From the NCBI RefSeq assembly GCF_024506395.1, contig NZ_JANIBO010000001.1, forward strand, positions 1,240,001 through 1,304,000: a DNA stretch of 64,000 nt, given 5' to 3'. A model generated the notes under the pieces. It searched no databases, was not told the origin of the DNA, and was given only the letters and a program-made list of their open reading frames with translations. Positions 34,612-44,123 of this stretch are shown here, one piece after another; the first letter of the stretch is position 1, and every line of letters begins with the position of its first letter. The stretch is from Cetobacterium sp. NK01 (GTDB lineage: Bacteria; Fusobacteriota; Fusobacteriia; Fusobacteriales; Fusobacteriaceae). The position numbers and the translations under genes are program-made.

Positions 34612-35487
34612 ATGGATAATTTAAAAGGGATTTTTTCAGCATTACTTGTAGCTTTTGATGAGAACGGAAATATTAATGAAAAGGGAATTAGAGAAACAGT
34701 AAGACATAATATCGATAACATGAAAGTTGATGGATTATACGTAGGTGGATCAACAGGAGAGAACTTCATGTTACCAATTGAAGATAAAAAAAGAATTTTT
34801 CAAATAGCGATGGACGAATGTAAAGGGCAAGTAGCAATGATCGCTCAAGTTGGATCACTTGATTTAAAAGAAGCTGTGGAATTAGGAAAATACGCAACAG
34901 ATTTAGGATATGATGCTCTTTCTGCAGTAACACCATTCTACTATAAGTTTACTTTTGAAGAGATAAAAAATTACTACAATACAATAGTTAATGAAACTAA
35001 CAATAAAATGATCGTTTATTCAATCTCTCTTTTAACAGGAGTTAGTATGAGCGTAGATCAATTTGCAGAATTATTTGAGAATAAGAATATTATTGGAGTT
35101 AAGTTTACAGAAGGAAACTTCTATTTAATGGAGAGATTAAGACATGCTTTCCCTGATAAATTATTATACTCAGGATTTGATGAGATGTTACTATCTGCAA
35201 CAGTTTTAAATGTTGATGGTGCAATAGGAAGTACATACAATGTAAACGGTGCTAATGCTAAGAAGATCTTTACTTTAGCTAAAGAGGGAAAAATTGATGA
35301 GGCAAGAGAGTTACAAAGACAAGCAAATAATATGATTGAAGCTGTTTTAGGAAATGGATTATTCCAAACTTTAAAAGAGATTTTAAAGTGTCAAGGAGTA
35401 GATGCAGGATACTGTAAAGAACCTTTAGGAAAATTACCTGCTGAAAAAGTTGAAAGAGCAAAAGAGATCTATAAAAATTATCTATAA
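34612..35487 (+). CDS. nanA: N-acetylneuraminate lyase
   Basis: 291 residues. LKGIFSALLVAFDENG, DGLYVGGSTGENFML (carboxylate loop), Tyr136 in YSISLLTGV, Schiff-base Lys164 in GVKFTEGNFYLMERL and GAIGSTYNVNG agree with NanA rather than dihydrodipicolinate synthase. It splits N-acetylneuraminate to N-acetylmannosamine and pyruvate. The usual YSIP is YSIS here, a change next to the active-site Tyr. No nanE or separate nanK is adjacent; the ROK kinase downstream may take the kinase role. Confidence 0.92.
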   Translation: MDNLKGIFSALLVAFDENGNINEKGIRETVRHNIDNMKVDGLYVGGSTGENFMLPIEDKKRIFQIAMDECKGQVAMIAQVGSLDLKEAVELGKYATDLGYDALSAVTPFYYKFTFEEIKNYYNTIVNETNNKMIVYSISLLTGVSMSVDQFAELFENKNIIGVKFTEGNFYLMERLRHAFPDKLLYSGFDEMLLSATVLNVDGAIGSTYNVNGANAKKIFTLAKEGKIDEARELQRQANNMIEAVLGNGLFQTLKEILKCQGVDAGYCKEPLGKLPAEKVERAKEIYKNYL

Positions 35488-35497
35488 GAATATTCTG

Positions 35498-35519
35498 AGA
35501 GAGAGGTAAAACTCTCTCT
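35498..35519 (+). terminator. Weak hairpin between nanA and the flavoprotein gene
   Basis: 8-bp stem AGAGAGAG/CTCTCTCT with a six-base loop, then TTTTTC. Probably an intra-operon attenuator lowering expression of the downstream genes. Confidence 0.6.
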
Positions 35520-35557
35520 TTTTCATAGAGATATTTAATTGTAAGTGGGGTGTTTAA

Positions 35558-37183
35558 ATGGGGATAAAAGTTTTAGAAGATAAAGATATAATCATTGTGG
35601 GAAGTGGTATTGGTGGATTAGTAGCAGCTAAAAAAGCTTCTGATCAAGGATTAGATGTAATGTTAGTGTCGAGCTCTAAATTTGGAGGTGGTGCTAGTTT
35701 CTTCCCTCTAAAGGGAACTTTGGGTATACAAGCAACAGCTTCTTTTCAAAAAGATGAGAAATTATTCTATGAAGATATAGCCAGGGTTGGATTAAGAATG
35801 GATAATCCACATATGGTTCAAGGGTATATAAAAAATATTAGAAAAAGCATAGATTATTTAAAAGAGATTGGTTTTGAACCTTGGTTAAGAGGAGATAATA
35901 GACCAGCTTGCTTTGCTAAATATCCTAGAGACATATACTTAATAAACAACTGGGATAAAGCTAGAGACAATGGAAAGAAGATATTTGATTCCATTGAAAA
36001 TATAACAATAAAAGAGGAATGTAAAATTGTTAAAATTTTACAAAGAGATGGTGCTGTTAAAGGCGTTATTTTCCAAAATGGTGAAGAAGAGTTTTTTCTA
36101 GTGAGAACAAAAGCTATTATAATGGCGACTGGTGGAGTTGCAGGACTTTATAAACATAACTTATATCCAACTGATGTGGATGGTACAGGACATATAGTTG
36201 CTTTAGATGCTGGAGCTAAGGTTGTAAATATGGAGTTTATACAGTTTATACCAGCGTTTATAAGCCCTAAATATAATACATTATACGGAGAACATACAGC
36301 AAAATACGTTTTAGGGATGTATGACTTAAATGGTAAGCTTATATACCCTGGAATAGACAGTGACAAAAAAGATTATTGGTTGGAGAGAAGTTCTTATGCT
36401 CCTTTTAGCTGTGATTTTAAAAGTTTTGAAATTGATTTGGCTATGATAAAAGCCATTGGTGAAGGTAGTGAAGGTGTAGAATTGAAATTTCATAAGGATC
36501 TCTATGAAGATAAGGGAGAGTTTTATACAGTTTACCTTAGTTGGCTAAAAGATAGCTTAAATATAGATATGTGTAGAGATAAAATTGTCATAGCTCCATT
36601 TGCACATGGATGCAATGGCGGAGTTATGGTGACTGACTGTGGAGAGACTGGTGTAAAAGGATTATTTGCTATAGGTGAGCTTTCTTCTAGTGTGGAAGGT
36701 GCAAATAGATTAGGAGGAAATTCTGTTGGTGGAGCCCTTGTTTTTGGAAATAGAGCAGCATTAAAAGCTTGGGAATATATTGCAAATCTTCCTAACGAAA
36801 CAATCTTAACTGAAGATCTTATAGATGAGTTTATAAGTTGGAAAAATGAAATTTTAAAAGATAATAAAAATACATCATCTTTAAAAGAGAACGAAAAAAA
36901 TATTTTAGAGTTAAAAAAAATTATGACTTTACATGGTGGAATAAAACGAGAGGAAAAAAGTTTAGATGAAGGATTGGAAAAATTAAAAAATATAAAGCCA
37001 AATTCTATAGAACTTTATTTAAAAATAGAGAGCGCAAAATTACTATTAAACTCTATGAAAATGAGAAAAGAGAGTCGAGGAGCTCATTATAGAGAGGATT
37101 TTCCAAAAAGAGATAGTAAAACATATAGAGTTATAGTATCAAGATTAAATAATAAATTTAAAGTAGAAAAGGAGTATCTATGA
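35558..37183 (+). CDS. FAD-dependent oxidoreductase, fumarate reductase/aspartate oxidase-like
   Basis: 541 residues. FAD Rossmann site IIIVGSGIGGLVAAKKA, GGGASFFPLKG, ATGGVAGLYKHN, FIQFIPAFI, and the C-terminal flavin contact SVEGANRLGGNSVGGALVFGNRAA place it in the FrdA/NadB flavoprotein superfamily. No signal peptide or haem domain. It follows nanA and overlaps the ROK kinase by ATGA, so it is part of the sialic acid operon. No step of the standard Neu5Ac pathway needs such an enzyme. It may oxidise a sialic acid variant or pass electrons to pyruvate- or fumarate-type acceptors. The true substrate is not readable from the sequence. Confidence 0.75.
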   Translation: MGIKVLEDKDIIIVGSGIGGLVAAKKASDQGLDVMLVSSSKFGGGASFFPLKGTLGIQATASFQKDEKLFYEDIARVGLRMDNPHMVQGYIKNIRKSIDYLKEIGFEPWLRGDNRPACFAKYPRDIYLINNWDKARDNGKKIFDSIENITIKEECKIVKILQRDGAVKGVIFQNGEEEFFLVRTKAIIMATGGVAGLYKHNLYPTDVDGTGHIVALDAGAKVVNMEFIQFIPAFISPKYNTLYGEHTAKYVLGMYDLNGKLIYPGIDSDKKDYWLERSSYAPFSCDFKSFEIDLAMIKAIGEGSEGVELKFHKDLYEDKGEFYTVYLSWLKDSLNIDMCRDKIVIAPFAHGCNGGVMVTDCGETGVKGLFAIGELSSSVEGANRLGGNSVGGALVFGNRAALKAWEYIANLPNETILTEDLIDEFISWKNEILKDNKNTSSLKENEKNILELKKIMTLHGGIKREEKSLDEGLEKLKNIKPNSIELYLKIESAKLLLNSMKMRKESRGAHYREDFPKRDSKTYRVIVSRLNNKFKVEKEYL

Positions 37184-38046
37184 AATTAGGAGCGATTGAG
37201 GCTGGAGGAACAAAATTTGTATGTGGAATTGCCGATGAAAATGGGAGTGTTTTAGAAAGAGTTAGTTTTTCTACTGAAACACCTGAGATTACTTTACAAA
37301 AAGTTTATGATTTTTTTAAAGATAAAGGAGTTGAAGCCATTGGAGTAGGTTCGTTTGGACCTATTGATCCAAATCCAAATTCTGAGACTTATGGATACAT
37401 AACTAAAACTCCTAAAAAATATTGGAGCGATTTTAACTTAATTGGAGAGTTACAAAAAAATTTAAATGTTCCTCTAGCTTTTGATACAGATGTAAATGGA
37501 GCTGCACTGGGAGAAGCTACTTGGGGAGCAGCAAAAGGATTGAAAAACTGTCTTTATTTAACTGTTGGAACTGGGATAGGAGGGGGAGCATTAGTTTCTG
37601 GAAAGTTAGTCCATGGAATGCTTCACCCTGAGATGGGACATATTATTGTTAAAAGACATCCAGAGGATATATATGAAGGAAAATGTCCATTTCACAAGGA
37701 TTGTTTTGAAGGATTGGCATCTGGACCAGCTATTGAGGAGAGATGGGGAACAAAGGCTTATGAACTTCCAGTTGACCATAAAGCTTGGGAATTAGAAGCA
37801 TACTATATAGCTCAAGCTCTTGTAAACTATATCTTGATAGTTTCACCAGAGAAAATAGTTCTTGGAGGAGGAGTAATGAAACAACTGCAATTATTCCCTT
37901 TGATTAGAAAAAATATAAAAGAGATATTAAATAATTATGTTCAAACTAAAGAAATTTTAGAAAATATAGATGAATATATTGTTAGTCCTAAGCTTGGAGA
38001 TAATGCTGGACTGTTAGGTGGTATAGCTTTAGCTTTAAAAATTTAG
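37180..38046 (+). CDS. ROK-family sugar kinase (fructokinase-like or ManNAc kinase)
   Basis: 288 residues. ATP site EAGGTKFVCG, catalytic DTDVNGAALGE, TVGTGIGGGALVSGK, and the zinc motif HPEMGHIIVKRH with CPFHKDCFEGLASGPAIE. Sequence style resembles ScrK/YdhR-type fructokinases more than E. coli NanK, but context would call for N-acetylmannosamine phosphorylation. Translationally coupled to the flavoprotein gene by ATGA. Last gene of the nan operon; the GntR gene 70 bp downstream has its own apparent promoter region. Confidence 0.82.
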   Translation: MKLGAIEAGGTKFVCGIADENGSVLERVSFSTETPEITLQKVYDFFKDKGVEAIGVGSFGPIDPNPNSETYGYITKTPKKYWSDFNLIGELQKNLNVPLAFDTDVNGAALGEATWGAAKGLKNCLYLTVGTGIGGGALVSGKLVHGMLHPEMGHIIVKRHPEDIYEGKCPFHKDCFEGLASGPAIEERWGTKAYELPVDHKAWELEAYYIAQALVNYILIVSPEKIVLGGGVMKQLQLFPLIRKNIKEILNNYVQTKEILENIDEYIVSPKLGDNAGLLGGIALALKI

Positions 38047-38116
38047 TATGACTAGTATACATTCTTTTAAATTGCTGTTATAATATAAATATCAAACAAC
38101 GACAGGAGAGAAAAGG

Positions 38117-38812
38117 ATGAGATTACAAGGGGTAAGTAAAAATTCTAAAGAAAACACTAGACAGTATATCTATAGAGTATTAAGAGAGAATATAATGAAT
38201 CTAAATTTAAAGCCAGGGGAATCTATAGGGGAGATAGAGTTAAGTAAAATGTTAAATGTGAGTAGAACTCCACTTAGAGAGGCAATAGTTCAGCTAGTGG
38301 AAGAAAAGTTATTAGAAGTTTTTCCACAGAGAGGTTCTTTTGTTTCTAAGATAAACCTAAACCTAGTTGAGGAAGCTATTTTTGTGAGAGAAACTTGCGA
38401 GGAGAGAATTTTAAAAATGGCTTGTCAAGATGAAAATATAGATGAACTGGTAATGAAATTGGAAAAAAATATTGAATATCAAAAGATAATTTTGAATTTT
38501 GATGGAGATCTACATGAGTTCTTTACTTTAGATAATGAGTTCCACTATATCTTATTTGATCACTACAATAAAAAGAATAGTTGGAAAGCTATAAAAAGAT
38601 TATCTACTCACTATGATAGACTTAGACTTTTAGATGCTCTAGAAAAAACAAATATTGAAGCTACACTAAATCAACATATAAAAATAGTTGATTCAATAAA
38701 AAACGTAAACAATGAGAATATAGGTAATTTAATAGAAAAGCATCTTTTAAACTATAAAGATGTGATAAAAAAATATGAAGCTAAGTACCCAGAATATTTT
38801 TGTAACAAATAA
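38117..38812 (+). CDS. GntR/FadR-type regulator (FCD domain) of glucuronate genes
   Basis: 231 residues. N-terminal winged HTH (REALVQL-type segment: IGEIELSKMLNVSRTPLREAIVQLVEE) then an all-helical FCD ligand domain with metal-binding residues (DNEFHYILF). UxuR/ExuR proteins that sense hexuronates are of this type. It lies just before uxaC-uxuA-uxuB and is separated from them by a terminator, so the operon has its own promoter. Probable repressor of the uronate genes. Confidence 0.85.
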   Translation: MRLQGVSKNSKENTRQYIYRVLRENIMNLNLKPGESIGEIELSKMLNVSRTPLREAIVQLVEEKLLEVFPQRGSFVSKINLNLVEEAIFVRETCEERILKMACQDENIDELVMKLEKNIEYQKIILNFDGDLHEFFTLDNEFHYILFDHYNKKNSWKAIKRLSTHYDRLRLLDALEKTNIEATLNQHIKIVDSIKNVNNENIGNLIEKHLLNYKDVIKKYEAKYPEYFCNK

Positions 38813-38832
38813 AATTAAAGATAATATAAGAT

Positions 38833-38874
38833 AAGCACTTGAAGTATGGTTCGAACACTATGTTTCAAGTGCTT
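38833..38874 (+). terminator. Terminator after the GntR gene
   Basis: 11-bp perfect stem AAGCACTTGAA with a 20-base loop that contains GTTCGAAC, followed by TTTATTT. Confidence 0.75.
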
Positions 38875-38897
38875 TTTATTTAAAAATGAACAATATA

Positions 38898-38939
38898 GTT
38901 CTAAAATAGAACGAAAAAAAATGTTGACAAAATGTGAAA
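38898..38939 (+). promoter_or_regulatory. uxaC operon promoter region with palindrome
   Basis: A perfect inverted repeat GTTCTA AAA TAGAAC (38898-38912) lies just before a TTGACA (38934-38939). I do not find a convincing -10 at 17 bp; TATCAT and CATACT are nearby but too close. Candidate regulator site only. Confidence 0.4.
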
Positions 38940-38997
38940 GATTGGTTATCATACTTGCATACAACTAATACAAAGATAGTTTTAAAAAGGAGTTTCT

Positions 38998-40401
38998 ATG
39001 AGAAAATTTATGGATTCAGATTTTTTATTAAAAAATGATGTGAGTAAAAAACTGTATGAATACGCAGAGAAAATGCCAATATTCGATTATCACTGTCACC
39101 TTAATCCAAAGGAGATAGCTGAGAATAAAAGCTATGAAAATATAACACAAATTTGGCTTTATGGTGATCACTACAAGTGGAGAGCTATGAGATCAAATGG
39201 TGTGGATGAAAAATACATTACAGGAGATGCAACTGACTATGAGAAGTTCTTAGCTTTTGCAGAAACTATGGAATACGCTTATGGAAACCCACTTTTTCAC
39301 TGGTCTCATTTAGAGCTTAAGAGATTCTTTGGAATAGAAGAGGTATTAAATAGAAAGACTGCTGAGAGCATCTGGAACAAAGCTAATGAGCTTTTAAAAA
39401 CAAGTGAGTTTACAGCTAAAAGACTTATTGAAAGATCAAATGTAAAAGCACTTTGTACAACAGATGATCCTGCTGATACATTAGAGTTCCACCAAGAGAT
39501 TTTAAAAGATGAGAACTTTAAAGTAAAAGTTTTACCAACTTTTAGACCTGATAAAGCTATCTATTTAGAAAAAGATGATTACTTAATCTGGTTAGAAAAA
39601 TTAGAAACTGTTTCAAATGAAAAGATAGATTCTTTCAAAAAACTAGTAGAAGTTTTAGAAAGTAGAGTGCAGTTCTTCGTTGAAAATGGTTGTGTTGTAA
39701 CTGATCACAGTTTAGAGGCACCTTTTTATAGAAGAGACACTGAGAATAAGATAGAGAAGATCTTCGCTAAGAGATTAGCAGGAGAGGTTTTAACAAAAGA
39801 GGAAGCAGATACATATAAAACTGAGATCTTCTTAGCACTTGGAAAGATCTACTACAAAAATGATTTAGGAATGCAACTGCACATGGGTGCTCTTAGAAAT
39901 AACAACGAAAGAATGTTTAAAAAACTAGGTGCAGATGTTGGTTTTGATTCAATAGCAGATAATAACTATGGAGAGGTTTTATCAAAAGTGTTAAACAGCT
40001 TAGATAAGAATGGAGAACTTCCAAAAACAATTCTTTACTGTTTAAATCCAAAGGACAACGAAGTTCTTGGAACAATGATTGGTAACTTCCAAAATAGTGA
40101 TACTCCAGGAAAGATTCAGTTTGGATCTGGATGGTGGTTTAACGACCAAAAGGATGGAATGATTCGTCAAATGACAGCTCTATCTCAACTGGGACTTTTA
40201 AGAAGATTTGTGGGAATGCTTACAGACTCTAGAAGTTTCCTATCTTACACAAGACATGAGTACTTCAGAAGAATACTTTGTAACTTAGTGGGAACTTGGG
40301 TAGAGGATGGAGAGGTTCCATATGATGAGGAGATTTTAAAAGCGATGATTGAAGAGATATGTTTCATCAATGCAAAGAACTACTTTAAGTTAGAAATTTA
40401 A
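38998..40401 (+). CDS. uxaC: Glucuronate/galacturonate isomerase
   Basis: 467 residues, full UxaC length. FDYHCHLNPKEIAEN holds the metal-binding HxH; later CTTDDPADTLEFH, PTFRPDKA, LHMGALRNNN and FVGMLTDSRSFLSYTRHEYFRRILC are family blocks. It converts D-glucuronate to D-fructuronate (or galacturonate to tagaturonate) in the cytoplasm. Because uxuA and uxuB follow and no altronate genes are present, the glucuronate branch is the one served. AAGGAG before the ATG. Confidence 0.95.
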   Translation: MRKFMDSDFLLKNDVSKKLYEYAEKMPIFDYHCHLNPKEIAENKSYENITQIWLYGDHYKWRAMRSNGVDEKYITGDATDYEKFLAFAETMEYAYGNPLFHWSHLELKRFFGIEEVLNRKTAESIWNKANELLKTSEFTAKRLIERSNVKALCTTDDPADTLEFHQEILKDENFKVKVLPTFRPDKAIYLEKDDYLIWLEKLETVSNEKIDSFKKLVEVLESRVQFFVENGCVVTDHSLEAPFYRRDTENKIEKIFAKRLAGEVLTKEEADTYKTEIFLALGKIYYKNDLGMQLHMGALRNNNERMFKKLGADVGFDSIADNNYGEVLSKVLNSLDKNGELPKTILYCLNPKDNEVLGTMIGNFQNSDTPGKIQFGSGWWFNDQKDGMIRQMTALSQLGLLRRFVGMLTDSRSFLSYTRHEYFRRILCNLVGTWVEDGEVPYDEEILKAMIEEICFINAKNYFKLEI

Positions 40402-40429
40402 TTAATATAGATATTTTAAGGAGGAGAAA

Positions 40430-41476
40430 GTGAAATTATCATTTAGATGGTATGGAGAATCTGATCCAGTAAAACTGGAATATATAAAGCAGATTCCAAC
40501 AATGGATAGTATTGTAACAGCTATATATGATGTTCCAGTTGGAGATGTTTGGCCAATGGATAAGATATTAGCTTTAAAGGAGACAGTTGAAAAAGCTGGA
40601 CTAAAATTTGATGTTATAGAGAGTGTACCAGTACATGAAGATATAAAATTAGGTATTGGAAAAAGAGATGAGTATATAGCAAACTACAAGCAGAACATAA
40701 GAAATTTAGGAGCTGCAGGAGTTAAAGTTATATGTTACAACTTCATGCCTGTATTTGACTGGACAAGATCACAGTTAGATAAAGAGTTAGAGGATGGGTC
40801 AACAGCACTTGTTTACTACAAGGACCAAGTGGATGCATTAGATCCATTAAACAGCAACCTATCACTTCCAGGATGGGATTCAAGCTACACAAAAGAGCAA
40901 TTAGCAGAGCTATTTGCAGGATATAAAAGTATAGGACAAGAGGGACTTTGGGCTAATTTAGAGTATTTCTTAAAAGAGATTATTCCAGTAGCTGAAGAGG
41001 CTGATGTAAAAATGGCTATTCACCCGGACGATCCACCTTGGCCAATCTTTGGACTTCCAAGAATCATAACATGTGAAGAAAATGTTGATAGATTCTTAAG
41101 TCTAGTTGATAGCAAGTACAACGGATTAACTCTTTGTACAGGATCATTAGGATGTGCTAACTTCAACAATATGGAGAAATTAGTAGACAAGTACAGTGCA
41201 ATGGGAAGAATTCACTTTATGCATGTAAGAAACGTAAAACTTCTTGAGGATGGAGTAAGCTTTGAAGAGTCAGCTCACTACTCAGGGTGTGGATCATTAG
41301 ATATAGTTAAGATTATGGCAGCACTTCATAAAAACAACTTTGATGGATACTTAAGACCAGATCACGGAAGAATGATTTGGGGAGAAACAGGAAAGCCAGG
41401 ATACGGATTATATGATAGAGCTTTAGGAGCAAGTTATATAACAGGAATCTGGGAAACTCTTTCTAAGTTAAAGTAA
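40430..41476 (+). CDS. uxuA: Mannonate dehydratase
   Basis: 348 residues, GTG start with GGAGGAG seven bases upstream. [66 protein letters not shown] (metal ligands) and [11 protein letters not shown] define UxuA. It dehydrates D-mannonate to 2-keto-3-deoxygluconate using Mn2+/Fe2+. Third step of glucuronate catabolism; 28 bp after uxaC. KDG kinase and aldolase are not in the window. Confidence 0.95.
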   Translation: MKLSFRWYGESDPVKLEYIKQIPTMDSIVTAIYDVPVGDVWPMDKILALKETVEKAGLKFDVIESVPVHEDIKLGIGKRDEYIANYKQNIRNLGAAGVKVICYNFMPVFDWTRSQLDKELEDGSTALVYYKDQVDALDPLNSNLSLPGWDSSYTKEQLAELFAGYKSIGQEGLWANLEYFLKEIIPVAEEADVKMAIHPDDPPWPIFGLPRIITCEENVDRFLSLVDSKYNGLTLCTGSLGCANFNNMEKLVDKYSAMGRIHFMHVRNVKLLEDGVSFEESAHYSGCGSLDIVKIMAALHKNNFDGYLRPDHGRMIWGETGKPGYGLYDRALGASYITGIWETLSKLK

Positions 41477-41503
41477 CAGTTAGTAACAAAAGGAGATAGC
41501 AAG

Positions 41504-43108
41504 ATGAAATTAAACTTAAAGGATATAAAAAACATAGATGGTTCATTAGGGGTAATAGTACCAAAATATGATATTGAAAAGGTAAAAGAGGAGACTTTAA
41601 AAACACCAAAGTGGTTACACTTTGGTGCTGGAAATATCTTTAGAGCATACATGGGGAAAGTGCAACAAGTTTTAATTGAAAAAGATCTAGAGAATACAGG
41701 GATTATTGTAGCTGAGGGGTTTGATACAGAGATTATAGATAAGGCTTACACACCATTTGATAACTTAACGATTTTAACAACGTTAAATAAAAATGGGGAT
41801 TTCCAAAATGAGATCATAGGTAGTATCGTTGAGTCGATAAAAGCTACTGACGAAAACTTCAATACTTTAGAGGAGATTGTAAAAAAAGATTCACTTCAGA
41901 TGATCAGTTTTACAATAACTGAAAAAGGATATAACTTAAAGGATCCTTCAGGAAACTACTTTGGAGTTATCTTAGAGGATTTCAAAAATGGATTTACTTC
42001 TCCAAAACATGTAATGGCTTTAATTACAAAACTACTTTATTCAAGATTCAAAACTAATGGAACACCAATAAGTTTAGTTAGTATGGATAACTGTTCTGGA
42101 AACGGGGATAAAATAAGAGAGGCTGTTTTAGAAATAGCTACAGCTTGGAACACTAATGGATATGTTGAGGATGCTTTCTTAGCATATTTAAAAGATGAGT
42201 CTAAAGTTTCTTACCCTGTAACTATGATAGATAAAATCACTCCAAGACCAGCTGAAGAGGTAAAGATCTCTTTAGAGAAGTTAGGATTTGAGGATATGTC
42301 ACCAGTTATTACAAATAGAAACAGCTTTGTGGCTCCTTTTGTTAACGCTGAAATACCAGAGTACTTTATAGTTGAGGATAAATTCCCTAATGGAAGACCA
42401 AACTTAGAGGCAGCTGGAGTGTTCTTAACAGATAGAGAAACTGTTGAGAAAACAGAGAAAATGAAAGTAACTACATGTTTAAACCCATTACATACAACAC
42501 TTGCAATATTTGGATGTATTCTAAATAAAAAATCAGTTTATGATGCTGCAAGTGATGAGGATTTAAACAGATTAATAAAAGAGGTTGGTTATAACGAGGC
42601 TTTAAAAGTTGTTGAAAGTCCAAAGATAATCGATCCAAAGGCCTTTATAGATGAGGTTATAGATGAGAGATTCCTAAATCCATATATTCCAGATCAACCA
42701 GAAAGAATAGCTACAGATACATCTCAAAAGATAGCTATCAGATTTGGAGAGACTATAAAGTCATATGTGGCTGATGAGAACTTAGATGTTAAATCGTTAA
42801 AATATATTCCACTTGTATTAGCAGGATGGTTTAGATACCTTTTAGGAGTGGATGATAAGGGATTAGAGAGATCAATTAGTAATGACCCGATGTTAGAGAT
42901 GCTTAAAAAGGAGCTAGCAGGAATTGAGTTTGGAAAACCTGAAAGTTATAAAGGGCAATTAAAAAATGTACTTACAAATGAGAGAATCTTTGGAGTTAAT
43001 TTAGAGGAGATTGGTCTTTCAGAATTAGTAGAAAATTATTTTGTAGAAATGCTATCTGGGGAGGATGCAGTAAGAAATACTTTACATAAATATTTAGAAA
43101 CAAAATAA
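41504..43108 (+). CDS. uxuB: Fructuronate reductase (mannitol dehydrogenase family)
   Basis: 534 residues. HFGAGNIFRAYMGKVQQ is the NAD(P) site; SMDNCSGNGDKI, YPVTMIDKITPRP (catalytic Lys region) and CLNPLHTTLAIFGC match long-chain polyol dehydrogenases of the UxuB group. It reduces D-fructuronate to D-mannonate. The gene sits third in uxaC-uxuA-uxuB with short spacers. Slightly longer than E. coli UxuB, within the range of clostridial/fusobacterial forms. Confidence 0.9.
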   Translation: MKLNLKDIKNIDGSLGVIVPKYDIEKVKEETLKTPKWLHFGAGNIFRAYMGKVQQVLIEKDLENTGIIVAEGFDTEIIDKAYTPFDNLTILTTLNKNGDFQNEIIGSIVESIKATDENFNTLEEIVKKDSLQMISFTITEKGYNLKDPSGNYFGVILEDFKNGFTSPKHVMALITKLLYSRFKTNGTPISLVSMDNCSGNGDKIREAVLEIATAWNTNGYVEDAFLAYLKDESKVSYPVTMIDKITPRPAEEVKISLEKLGFEDMSPVITNRNSFVAPFVNAEIPEYFIVEDKFPNGRPNLEAAGVFLTDRETVEKTEKMKVTTCLNPLHTTLAIFGCILNKKSVYDAASDEDLNRLIKEVGYNEALKVVESPKIIDPKAFIDEVIDERFLNPYIPDQPERIATDTSQKIAIRFGETIKSYVADENLDVKSLKYIPLVLAGWFRYLLGVDDKGLERSISNDPMLEMLKKELAGIEFGKPESYKGQLKNVLTNERIFGVNLEEIGLSELVENYFVEMLSGEDAVRNTLHKYLETK

Positions 43109-43136
43109 AAATTAAAATTTATGGGGAGCAAAAGAT

Positions 43137-44111
43137 ATGAAAAAAATAATTTTTTTAATTGCCACACTTTTTACATTCTTGGGTTGCAATAAAAATGAAA
43201 GCAGTGGGGATTTAAATTTAAAATTAGCTCACGGTTTAAGTGAGACACATCCAGTTCATAAAGGAATGCTAAAGTTTATTGAACTAGTGGAAACAAAAAC
43301 AAATGGAGAGGTAAAGATTCAAATATTTCCAAATGGTCAGTTAGGTCAGGAGAGAGAGTTAATTGAATTGATGCAAGCAGGGGCTATAGATATGACTAAA
43401 GCCAGTGCTTCTCCAATAGAGGGATTCGTTAAAGAGTATGCTATATTTTCAATGCCATACCTATTTAACAGCTATGAGCACTTCTTAAGAGTTTTAAAAA
43501 GTCCTGTGGGAGATGAGTTCTTAGGGATGACTGAAAAAAGTGGATTCGTAGGATTAGGTTACTTTACAGCAGGAACTAGAAACTTCTACGGTTCAAAACC
43601 TATTGAATCACCTGATGATTTAAAAGGATTAAAAATAAGAGTTCAGCCAAGTAACACAGCTATTAAAATGGTTGAGTACTTAGGTGGGACTGCCACTCCT
43701 CTATCTTATGGTGAATTATATACAGCATTACAACAAAGAGTTGTAGATGGAGCTGAAAATAACATCTCAGCTATAACAACAGATAGACATGGAGAGGTTT
43801 CAAAGTTTTATTCATATGATGAGCATACAATTGTACCAGACGTTTTCTTTATTAGTAACTCTACTTGGAAAAAGTTAAATGATGAGCAAAAGAAAATCTT
43901 CAAAGAATCAGCAGAAGAAGCTTTTGAATATCAAGTGGCTCTATGGGATGAAATGGAAAAAATACAAATAGAGCAGGCTAAAGAGATGAATGTAAAGTTT
44001 GTGTATCCAGATAAAAAGCCATTTCAAGAGAAAGTTAAACCTATGTATGATGAGTTGATGAAAAATGAGACAATGGCAAGATTAATCAATTCTATTAGGG
44101 ATACAAAATAA
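43137..44111 (+). CDS. TRAP transporter substrate-binding protein (DctP), lipoprotein
   Basis: 324 residues. Signal peptide IIFLIATLFTFLGC ends in a lipobox with Cys17, so it is probably lipid-anchored. Mature part begins LNLKLAHGLSETHPVHKG; QIFPNGQLGQERELIELMQAGAIDM and KGLKIRVQPSNTAIKMVEYLGGTATPL carry the conserved carboxylate-binding Arg. It captures an acidic ligand outside the inner membrane for DctQM. Within the glucuronate operon the ligand is most likely a hexuronate. Confidence 0.9.
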   Translation: MKKIIFLIATLFTFLGCNKNESSGDLNLKLAHGLSETHPVHKGMLKFIELVETKTNGEVKIQIFPNGQLGQERELIELMQAGAIDMTKASASPIEGFVKEYAIFSMPYLFNSYEHFLRVLKSPVGDEFLGMTEKSGFVGLGYFTAGTRNFYGSKPIESPDDLKGLKIRVQPSNTAIKMVEYLGGTATPLSYGELYTALQQRVVDGAENNISAITTDRHGEVSKFYSYDEHTIVPDVFFISNSTWKKLNDEQKKIFKESAEEAFEYQVALWDEMEKIQIEQAKEMNVKFVYPDKKPFQEKVKPMYDELMKNETMARLINSIRDTK

Positions 44112-44123
44112 AGGGGGCTAATA

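Noticed and set aside
34612-35487. Dihydrodipicolinate synthase
   Set aside because: Same superfamily, but the GGSTGENF, YSIxxLTGV and GVKFTEGNFYL blocks and the context are those of N-acetylneuraminate lyase.
38844-38863. GTTCGAAC loop in the terminator as a regulator site
   Set aside because: A short palindrome within a terminator loop, found once, with no promoter next to it.
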